From the NCBI RefSeq assembly GCF_045679555.1, contig NC_092110.1:5390390-5454389 (forward strand): 64,000 nt of DNA, given 5' to 3'. Numbering within the stretch: the stretch's first letter is position 1; each line of letters begins with the position of its first letter. Under the pieces are notes generated by a model, which was not told the DNA's origin, did no database searches, and saw only the letters and a program-made list of their open reading frames with translations. A program made the translations under genes and the position numbers. Shown piece by piece: positions 53,601 through 64,000 of this stretch. The DNA is from Salvelinus alpinus. Lineage: Eukaryota; Chordata; Actinopteri; Salmoniformes; Salmonidae.

Positions 53601-54194
53601 TTTCTCTCTCTGTCTGTGTCACTCTTTCATCCCTCCCTCTCTCGCTGTCTCTTTCTCTATTGCCCCATTCTCTCCACCTCTGAGTTGTGCCCAGTCAGAG
53701 GGTGCTGGTGGGGTGGCCCTGCCACTACATTCCTCTGGTGACCCGTGGTGGGCGAGGAGGAGGGGCAAACAGGGGCACGGCATAGAGATACAATATATTG
53801 TTGTTAGTGTGTGTGTTTTCTCTTTACTTCTGTGGAGCAGGGTCACAATCTGACCTCTTTCCGAGGCCTTTAAGTGTGTGGCTGTTCCACACAAACTCTG
53901 ACACAGTGGCACCAGAGCTGACATTTACTGGCCACACGTCACAGATAGTTGCTAGGTCTACCCTTCTCTCTATGCTCTGTCCCAAAGAATGTAGACTATA
54001 CACTATTTACAGTGCTGTATGTTGACAACATTTGAGTACAGTGTTGAATAAAACGACTCGTGTTAGGTGACCTGAGGCTAACACTAAGGACAGGTCGTAA
54101 GGGCAGATGACGAAAATGTTCTGTTTGTGCAGTTTCAGAACACTTAATTCCCTCAGCAGTTCATACTTTCCCCAGACTTTCATACGCAGACATA

Positions 54195-55794
<1,600 letters not shown>

Positions 55795-56261
55795 TACTTA
55801 TTAAAAAAATAATAGAGTTGTGTTTTCTCCCTTAATAATACCACTGGTGTAATAGACCTACCTATAATTTCAACAGTCTTTAATTCCATAAAAAAAGTCT
55901 CACTATTATAGATAAGCGTCAGATTTTTTCCCTCTCACTGGTGCCAAGCACTATTTTAAAGTCACAATTTAGTCTTGTGTTTTTCTCAAGCTACATGTCG
56001 GAGCGCTGTAGTGTAGTTGTGTGTGTCCAGAGAAGACGTCGTCCTCCTGGCTTAACTTCCTGTTGAGCCCTGAGGGACTGAGTCAGTCTGAGACCCATGG
56101 CGGGGGAGGGGAAACTCAAACCTAACTCCTGCTCCTCCAGTCTCTACCCGACCACACCCCTCTGAGACTGGCCAGAGCAAACCCCCTATGCTAGACCTCT
56201 GCTGTGTTGCACTGTACTGTCTGGATGTGCTGTATATGCCACAGAATGAAAAATAACACAT

Positions 56262-56702
56262 ACTGTGGGGTCTGCAATTATTGACACCGCTAAAGATTCT
56301 TATAAATAAAGTAGTTAATAGTTTAGTGTTTGTTCCCGTATTCCTAGCACGCAATGATCTTTGACCCCTCTGTAACTTTCTCACTCATCATTATTCACGA
56401 TTCATTCAGGATGATCTGTAATCATGTTAGCATACACATTCATGCAGAAGTGTTTAGAAACCTATTCTATTCTTATTTACAATAAAAGTCACCCCAGTAT
56501 GACACTGCACATTATTTACCATTTCATTTCTATTTTGCACAAAATGATCTGAAACGCAACCAAAACAAACAGCAAATGCATCCAACAAGTGTGTAGAGTC
56601 ACAAGCTTGATGTAATCATTGCATGCCCGGAATTTGGGCCCTGATACGAAATATTTGACTACTTTATTTATAGGAATCTTTAGGGGTGTCAATGATGTTG
56701 AC
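56262..56702. mobile_element. DNA-transposon relic with roughly 45-bp inverted ends
   Basis: The left end (TTGACACCGCTAAAGATTC, TTATAAATAAAGTAG) is the inverse of the right end (CTACTTTATTTATAGGAATC, TTTAGGGGTGTCAATGATG) with few changes. The 440-bp size and absence of a coding frame suggest a Tc1/mariner-type MITE. It occurs once in this window. Confidence 0.65.
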
Positions 56703-57527
56703 TAGTTATGGTATGTGCTGCAGTGACAGTGAGCTGATGGAGTGTTCTCCAGAGTCGGTTCACCTGCATGCTCTTCACTCTAGTCAGAAAGAAGGAGTGA
56801 ACTGGAGAAGAGAGAGGGGGGGAGTAGAAAGGAGGGGAAGGTGAGAGGAGGAAGAGGGCGCAAGAGAAAGAGAGAGAATGCGAGATCCTAGGTATTCACT
56901 ACGGAGTTAGGCTTTGGAACAGAGCTGAAGAAGAGATGTAATCCATAATGGAAGCCAGCTGTTGAGGTAGTGGTGAACTAGAGAGAGAATGGACCAGCTT
57001 ATTTAAGCGCTCGTTCTGTACGTGTTAGATGTGTATACTTACGGCGTAATATATTCTCTTCTATGTTTAATTAACATGGGACATTTAACCGTAACTCTTT
57101 GATGAACTGGGGCATTTAAATAGATGGGAAATGGCTGAGAACTGGGAGTCATCTGGAGCACAGAGAGAGGAGGGTGGAAGAGGGAGAGAGAGAGGGGGGA
57201 TGAGAGGGAGACAGAGAGAGAGGGAAGGGGGGAGGAGGAGAATATATTGGGGTAGAGAGAGTTGGAGAAGAGAGAACGAGGAGGGAGGGAGAGCAAAAAC
57301 AGCCCGGTCCAAGCTCCAAGCTGACTTCATTTGGTAATAAAACCCAGCATTGAGCTCCAGATTCAGATCCTGTCCAATGACGTCTTTTGGGCTGAAATCT
57401 AACTGTGAAAAATGACTTAGTGGAGCAGCTGTGAGTTTGGCAGACGAGAAATGGGCGGTTCTGTCGACCCCCTGCCCATTCCCCTCCTCCACCTCTGGAA
57501 TTCTCTCTCGCTCTCTCTTATTCTCCC

Positions 57528-57562
<35 letters not shown>

Positions 57563-59033
57563 GCTCTCTCCCTCCCCCCATGCTGTGTTCATGACTTGAT
57601 TCTGCTCTTGGTGTTTCTAGGTCTGTGTGTTAGTCGTGCTATAGGGAGAAGAAGAACGGCTCTGTGCTTCAATGTGATTGGTGTGCATTTTCCTCTCACA
57701 CTGTATTCCACACTAGTGAGCTTGAATCCAACTTTACTGATGACTGGTTAAAGGAACCATGACTCCCGCACATATTTGATCTTGTTGTGGCAGACTATTA
57801 GACTAGGTACGGACACTCACAAGGCACAAAGACATCAATAGTTTGGTCTTGCTTAATCGCTTATAAAATCCTGATTTAAAAAAAATGTGGAGCACCTGTG
57901 ATGGACAAAAAAGTATTCTAATTTAATGTTATCTTAGTGTTATCTCACACGGTGTTGCTACCCATATCTCTGTATACTTGCAGTTCTCTGGACCAGTGAT
58001 GGTAATAGCAAACCTGCTATTCAGGGGGACAGTCCAGTACATAGAGTACCCATGTACACTACCATACCAGAATCCCCCCCAGAATAAACCCCTATACTGT
58101 ACCCCTATAGAGAGTATAGCAGATGAGACAGCCACCCCATACAAAAAAAACACATGAAAAAAATATCACAATGTTGAAAGAACACGTGTGAAAAAATCAC
58201 AGACATACAGTGTGTGTTTCCCCAATATTTCCAGTCCAGTATAAGTATCACGTGTGCTTTTGTAACTGGCGGGTTTAGAACCCGTGACTCCCACAGGAGA
58301 AGCCAACGTCTTGACCATGAAGGACAACACTCATTTTTAATAAGACGCAGGCGGGGCTACCTCATCACGTGACCGTGAGCAACCATGACCGCCTTGTGTC
58401 CTATACACTTTCACATGTGCATTTCCACATTTTAATGTCAATTAGGGTTGTCAAACGATTCAAAAATGTAATCGAGTTAATCGCAGGATTTGCTGGGATT
58501 ACCAGCAAATTCGTCATTTGCTCAAATTGAGCGGTAATTTACAAAAAGTATTACAATAATATTTGCGTCTTCATTTTGTCCAAAGGAACGGTTAGCAAAA
58601 TCGGGTAAATTGATGAACACACTTTCTTTAACCTCAAAGTCAATTTGTTTTGCCTTTGCGTTGTTTTTAGCTATATAGATGATGTATGTTGATGTTTTCA
58701 GTGAATTTTAAACGCTTTCAGACAATGCGGGAAAAAAATATATACAGATAGTTAACTTGAGGCATGGAGGGACAGAATAAGTTACAAGAAGAACAAAAAG
58801 AAATGGAGGAACATAGTCTGGATGGTCTTCAGAGATAGATGAGAGGGGTTGAGGGTGGCTGAAGGTTGGTATTAAAACAAACAAAAGATAACTATTGTAA
58901 AATACACTGTCTGTAAAATGTATATAGTATGTATAAGCTGAAAGTAGAATCCTAAGTATTGTTGTCCATTAGTTTCTCCAATTAGGGGAGGGTTGGTAGG
59001 GTTAGGGGAAAATATATACAAAAAATATATATA

Positions 59034-60140
59034 CAGTGCATTCAGAAAGTATTCAGACCCCTTGACTTTTTCCACATTTTGTTACGTTAAAGCCTTATTC
59101 AAAAATGTATTAAATTCTTTCCCCCCCTCATCAATCTACACACAATACCCCATAATAACAAAGCAAAAGCAGGTTTTTAGAGGTTTTTGCACATTTCTTA
59201 CAAATAAAAAAACTGAAATAACACTTTTACATAAGTATTCAGACCCTCTACTCAGTTCTTTGTTGAAGCACCTTTGGCAGCAATTACAGCCTCGAGTCTT
59301 CTTGGGTATGACACTAGAAGCTTGGCACACCTGTATTTGGGGAGTTTCTCCCATTCTTCTCTGCAGATCCTCTCAAGCTCTGTCAGGTTGGATGGGGAGC
59401 ATTGCTGCACAGCTATTTTCAGGTCTCTCCAGAGATGTTCGATCGGGTTCAAGTCCGGGCTCTGGCTGGTTCACTCACGGACATTCAGAGACTTGTCCCG
59501 AAGCTACTCCTATGTTGTCTTGGCTGTGTGCTTAGTGTCGTTGTCCTGTTGGAAGGTGAACCTTCGCCCCAGTCTGAGGTTCGGAGCACTTTGGAGCAGG
59601 TTTTCATCATGGATCTCTCTGTACTTTGCTCCGTTCATCTTTCCCTCGATCCTGACTAGTCTCCCAGTCCTTGCTGCTGAAAAACATCCCCACAATATGA
59701 TGCTGCCACCACCATGCTTCACCATAGGGATGGTGACAGGTTTCCTCCAGACGCAACACTTGGCATTCAGGCCAAAGAGTTCAATCTTGGTTTCGTCAGA
59801 CCAGAGAATCTTGTTTCTCATGGTCTGAGAGTCTTTAGGTGCCTTTTGGCAAACTCCAAGCAGGCTGTTATGTGTCTATTAGTGAAGAGTGGCTTCCGTC
59901 TAGCCACTCTACCATAATGGCCTGATTGGTGGAGTGCTGCAGAGATGGTTGTCCTTCTTGAACTCTGGAGCTCTGTCAGAGTGACCATCAGGTTCTAGGT
60001 CACCTCCCTGACCAAGGCCCTTTTCCCCCGATTGCTCAGTTTTGCCGGGCGGCCAGCTCTAGGAAGAGTCTTGGTGGTTCCAAACTTCGTCCGTTTAAGA
60101 ATGATGGAGGCCACTGTGTTTTCGGGGACCTTCAATGCTG
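59034..60140 (-). mobile_element. Tc1-like transposon, right end missing
   Basis: Starts CAGTGCATTCAGAAAGTATT after TA at 59032-59033, the same family as 37164 and 50189. Minus-strand fragments include [36 protein letters not shown] and [17 protein letters not shown]. The element stops at about 60140, after ACCTTCAATGCTGCA, so the right terminal repeat and the N-terminal coding end are lost. Confidence 0.85.
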
Positions 60141-60387
60141 CAGAACTTTCACAAGTGATTTTACATGTGAAAATGCTCATTTGTTTTGTAAGGGAGGCTA
60201 CAGCCCGGGGAAGCCATTCCCTGTCTGCCTTCCCATTCTCTGTTTTCTTTCCCTGTCATTAAAACCTTTCGGCCAGAGAGGGCTCTGGGTGCCTAAACAT
60301 TCTCATTCCCTGGACCCTGCCATTAACACTGCTATTTCCCTCTTTCTCGTTAGCGCTCCCTCTCTCTGGTTGCTTTAACAAGCAGTA

Positions 60388-60541
60388 GGTCCCGTGTGGC
60401 TCAGTTGGTAGAGCATGGCGCTTGCAACGCCAGGGTTGTGGGTTCATTCCCCACGGGGGGACCAGGATGAATATGTATGAACTTTCCAATTTGTAAGTCG
60501 CTCTGGATAAGAGCGTCAGCTAAATGACTTAAATGTAAATG
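60388..60541 (+). mobile_element. HpaI-family SINE
   Basis: The head GGCTCAGTTGGTAGAGCATG (A box) and GGGTTCATTCCCCACGGGG (B box) are tRNA-like. The tail GTAAGTCGCTCTGGATAAGA, GCGTCAGCTAAATGACTT, AAATGTAAATG is the salmonid HpaI tail. Essentially full length. It is not a tRNA gene: the sequence between and after the boxes does not fold into tRNA arms. Confidence 0.85.
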
Positions 60542-60744
60542 CAGTAGAGGGAGGAGCAACAGAGTCGTTACAGATATGGGCTAGTGTTATTTATATGTTT
60601 AAGGTCGAGCGTTTGCACCAGTGTCAGTTAGAGTTAGAGATGTTTGCTGAAAAGTTGAATGCCTTGGCATGCCAGCACACCCCCCCTCTCTCACTCTCTT
60701 TCCCCGACGTTTTCTCCCTCCCCTTCTTTATCGATGCTGTTTTA

Positions 60745-60962
60745 GGGCTCCTGAGTGGCGTAGCGGTAGAAGGCACTGCATCTCAGTGCTAGAGGCGTCA
60801 CTACAGACACCCTGGTTCGAATCCCGGCCGTGATTGGGAGTCCCATAGGGCCGGCGCACAATTGGCCCAGCGTCATCAGGGTTTGGCCGGTGTAGGCCGT
60901 CATTGTAAATAGGAATTTGTTCTTAACTGACTTGCCTAGTTAAATATAGGTTCAATCAAATT
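60745..60962 (+). mobile_element. tRNA-derived SINE (SmaI-like), second copy
   Basis: CTCCTGAGTGGCGTAGCGG, GGTTCGAATCCCGGCCGTG, GGCCCAGCGTCATCAGGG and TTGCCTAGTTAAATATAGG align along the copy at 3721-3945, with a short deletion after the B box. Confidence 0.75.
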
Positions 60963-61061
60963 TAAAAAATATAACAATCAAATTTTCCCCTCTTTCTCAC
61001 CCTTTCCTGACGTTTTCTCCCTCCCCTTTACTATATCCCTTTCCCCTCATCCTCCCAACTG

Positions 61062-61071
61062 TCTCTCTCAT

Positions 61072-61158
<87 letters not shown>

Positions 61159-61190
61159 GTCTCTGTCTCTGTCTCTGTCTCTGTCTCCCA
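61062..61190. repeat. (CT)n microsatellite
   Basis: About 90 bp of pure CT followed by six CTGTCT units, in stard9 intron 3. The Arg/Glu and Arg/Asp minus-strand frame is a translation of the repeat. Confidence 0.95.
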
Positions 61191-61897
61191 TGTGTAGGCA
61201 GGCATGAATAATGTCCGACAGCTTATCTGTGTAGCCCTCAGTGTCTCCCTTCTCTCCCTCCCGCCTCCCTGCCCTTATATGCTAATTTGACCTACAAATT
61301 CTGTCAAAGTATGTCAAATGAATGAGAACACTGTTGAACTCCAGCCAATGTTCTTCCTCCCTATCTCTCTCTGTCGTTCTGTCTCTCTCTGTGTTTCACT
61401 AGTTTTTCCTGCCCACCTCCCCCAGCGTCACTATCTGTCTCTCTTACCCTTTTTCTCTCGCTCATATCGCAGAAAGTTAGGATGCATGTTAGCCGACTAA
61501 ACCCAGCTCCGCGATTTGCGATGGAGTTGAGCCGGCGACTAGTGTGAGCGTAATGGAACTCCGACGTCACATGAAGTTACGTTTTGATAAAATAGCTTTT
61601 TGATTAAAAACGTCCTTTTATGCGACGTCGGTAGTAGCCACACGAGTATCCGCTCAACTCCATAATCGTGTGGTCGAGTTTAGTCGCCTCCATCTCCAAT
61701 AACATGTATGTATTCCTCAGGCTAAACAAAAGCTCAACTTTTGTCTAATATCTGCTCAGGGTCCAGCTGCAGTGTTGGTGTAACCTAGTTGGAAAGTGTG
61801 GGACTGAAACGGACTGACTGACCCATGTTGTAGGTTCCAGTACCAATGCAGCTGTCCTGTCCAGTCTTGGACAGAGTGCAGCACTGACCGTGAGACC

Positions 61898-62045
61898 TGG
61901 GCCTGTATTCACAAAGAGTCTTAAAGTAGGAGTGCTGATATAGGATCAGTTTTGCCTTTTTAGAATAAGATTACATAGAAAGGGGGGACCTGATCCTAGC
62001 TCAGCACTCCTTGTCTGAGACGCATTGTGAATATGGCCCTGGTTC
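61898..62045. mobile_element. Fold-back MITE
   Basis: Inverted ends GGGCCTGTATTCACAAAGAG and CGCATTGTGAATATGGCCC, with AGGAGTGCTGATATAGGATC and GATCCTAGCTCAGCACTCC inside. It is the same family as the fragment at 20295-20428 in the ttbk2 3' UTR. Confidence 0.75.
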
Positions 62046-62888
62046 TGTCGGATTAAGGCTGCTGTGTCTGTTTCTTTACTTTTCCTGATTGCCCAACCAA
62101 TGCCCACTGTTTTAGCCCATGGAACCCCCTTACTATATGAGGGTTTGTGTAGTGTGTGTGTAGTAGTAGGAAAGTAAATTGTGGGGGTTTTTGTCTCTTC
62201 AAACCCGGAAAGTGGTGAGGCGCTGACGTTTTTCGGGCCGTGGTTTCTTAGAAGAGCACTTGCATTGACAGACAGACCGACCGACAGAGAAAAGTAAGGA
62301 GTTTTCCAGTCCAGGGGCTGGTGTAGAGCAGGCCACATGAAAACAGACCCAGCCACTGTAGTCAGTCCACCACAGCCAACGATTAGTAGACTGAGATCAT
62401 TAATAAGCACCATCACAGCTGCCTGCCTCCATCTCTCTTTTTTCTCTCTCCTTCTTCTCCTCATCTCGCTCACTCTCTCTCTCTCCCCCTCGTTCTGTTT
62501 TTCCTTTCCATTGACACGCTCCAGACATACAGGCTTCCGATCTAAAAAGTATCCACGTTTCAAAACAAGCTCTTATAAACAGCTGTTATCCAGGTTCAGA
62601 TCTCTGGCGACAAATCTGCCCTTCCCTTGTTTATCAGAAGACGTCATGGTCCTGAGAGAGAGGGGGGGGGGGATTCTGGGTCGACTCGCTCCAGATCTGA
62701 CCTCTGCTTGGACTGACCCACTTCTGGAGTGGACCCTCCTTGTCCCCATACGCACTCACGCATGCCCACACGCACTCGCATGCCAACACACGCGCTGTAA
62801 AACCATGAAACACGTGACACGTTTATAACCTAAACATCAGTGTTTACAATTTAGAGATTAGGCATTTAGATTAGCCAATAAGTGTTCT

Positions 62889-63291
62889 TGTAACGTCCTG
62901 ACCAGAGTTCTTATGTGTTTTGCTTGTTTAGTGTTGGTCAGGGCGTGAGCTGGGTGGGAATTCTATTTTGTGTGTCTTGTTCGTCTGTTTCTGTGTCCAG
63001 CCTAATATGGTTCTCAATCAGAGACAGCTGTGAATCGTTGTCCCTGATTGAGAATCATATATAGGTGGCTTGTTTTGTGTTGGGGATTGTGGGTGGTTGT
63101 TACCTGTCTCTGTGTTTGTGTTCTGCACCAGATAGGTCTGTATTGGTTTGCCACTTTTGTTATTTTGTTTTTGTATCGTGTTCACTGTTTATTTGTTTAA
63201 TTAAACATGTTGAGCACTGGCTACGCTGCGTGTTGGTCCGATCCCTGTTTCACCCCCTCTTCTAGTGAAGAGAGGGAAGGCCGCCGTTACA
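62889..63291 (+). mobile_element. Probable LTR (403 bp) of a retroelement
   Basis: Begins TGTAACG and ends CGTTACA, a perfect 7-bp terminal inverted repeat with the TG...CA ends expected of LTRs. Inside are two facing copies of a motif (GGTTCTCAATCAGAGACAG and CTGATTGAGAATCATATATA), a TATA-like CATATATAGG at 63056-63065 and ATTAAA near 63200. I cannot see a second LTR because the window ends inside the element. Confidence 0.55.
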
Positions 63292-64000
63292 GAACCACCC
63301 ACCACCAAAGGACCAAGCAGCGTAGCAACGGGCAGCAGCGACAGCAGCAGCAGCGGCCCAGTACACAGGACTACTGGACATGGGAGGACGAGCTGGATGG
63401 TAAAGGACCCTGGGCAGAGCCAGAGGAGTATCGCCGCCCCAAAGCAGAGCTGGAGGCAGCTAAAGCGGAGAGGCGGCGGTTTGAGGAGCTAGCTTGGCAG
63501 CAGGAGCCTGATCTGGGTTACACCACTTGGGAGGAAATAAACAGGTGGTCGGTTGACCCAGGGAGAGTGCCGGAGCCCGCCTGGGATTCGATGGAGCAAT
63601 GTGCGGAGGGATACCGCCAAATGAGGTTAGCACGACAGCGCGGTAAGAAGCCTGAGAAGAAACCCCAAAAATTTATTGGGGGGGGGGGGAGGTAGGAAAC
63701 CTGCGCCCACTTCCCATGCTTACCGTGGAGAGCGGGAGTACGGGCAGACACCGTGTTATGCGGAAGAGCGCACGGTGTCTCGTGTACGTGTGTATAGCCC
63801 GGTGCGGGTTATTCCACCTCCCCGCACTGGGCGGGCTAGAATGAGCATTGAGCCAAGTGCCATGAAGCCGGCTCAACATATCTGGCCTCCAGTACGCCTC
63901 CTCGGGCCGGTGTACATGGCACCAGCCTTACGAATGGTGTCCCCGGTTCGCCTACACAGCCCAGTGCGGGTTATTCCACCTCCCCGCACTGGACGGGCTA
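63292..64000 (+). mobile_element. Internal region of the LTR-flanked element, low-complexity open frame
   Basis: Right after the LTR an open frame reads through Gln-rich and charged sequence (TWEDELDGKGPWAEPEEYRR, then LEAAKAERRRFEELAWQQE) and stops at 63693-63695, just after a run of 12 G at 63678-63689. Another frame is open from there to the window edge and encodes SPVRVIPPPRTGRA twice, 162 bp (54 codons) apart. I recognise the DNA as a very common salmonid repeat but cannot assign the protein to a gag, pol or other family. It is not counted as a stard9 exon. Confidence 0.5.

Noticed and set aside
58262-58325. tRNA-like stretch on the minus strand with a B-box-like GGTTCTAAACC
   Set aside because: The A-box side is weak, the variable and acceptor stems do not pair, and the sequence is too short for a full tRNA. 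It is probably a degenerate SINE or chance match.
60388-60460. tRNA gene candidate at the HpaI SINE head
   Set aside because: It carries tRNA-like A and B boxes but continues into the SINE body and tail, so it is a retroposon.

Overview
The window comes from a ray-finned fish, almost certainly a salmonid (salmon, trout or charr). The evidence is a dense load of repeat families typical of salmonids: five Tc1-like transposons, HpaI-type and other tRNA-derived SINEs, a 5S-rRNA-derived SINE, L2-like LINE debris and many fold-back MITEs. These sit in the introns of vertebrate genes with clean GT-AG splicing.

Three protein-coding genes lie head to tail on the + strand. ttbk2 (tau-tubulin kinase 2, 13 coding exons, 2064-20233, 1292 aa by my splice model) is complete. 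cdan1 (codanin-1, 25 coding exons, 25712-44118, 1374 aa) is complete. stard9 (kinesin-3 family StAR-domain kinesin) is present only as its first three coding exons (45483-52526) and runs off the right edge. In both complete genes every junction keeps the reading frame, and the proteins can be followed along their human counterparts from end to end. The order TTBK2-CDAN1-STARD9 is the one on human 15q15, so this is conserved synteny. No prokaryotic, viral or CRISPR-like system is present.

Layout: 1-2063 is upstream and 5' UTR sequence. 2064-20233 is ttbk2, whose introns hold an L2 LINE nested in a hAT-like element, a reversed hAT fragment carrying a SINE, a 0.9 kb minisatellite and long CT runs. 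20234-25711 is the ttbk2 3' UTR plus intergenic DNA. 25712-44118 is cdan1, whose introns carry a 1.1 kb hAT-like element, a Tc1-like MITE a few bases after a splice donor, a 4 kb hAT-like copy with two nested insertions, two Tc1-like elements side by side, and a 5S SINE. 44119-45482 is a short intergenic gap. 45483-64000 is the start of stard9 with very long introns holding three Tc1-like copies, SINEs and, at the right edge, an LTR-bounded repeat with a low-complexity open frame.

The genes have related but separate cellular roles by family knowledge: TTBK2 licenses ciliogenesis at the mother centriole, STARD9 is a mitotic kinesin of the pericentriolar material, and codanin-1 restrains the histone chaperone ASF1. 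Nothing in the sequence shows co-regulation. The most interesting material is the repeat biology: a recurrent hAT-like family that repeatedly hosts other elements, and the LTR-flanked element at the right edge.
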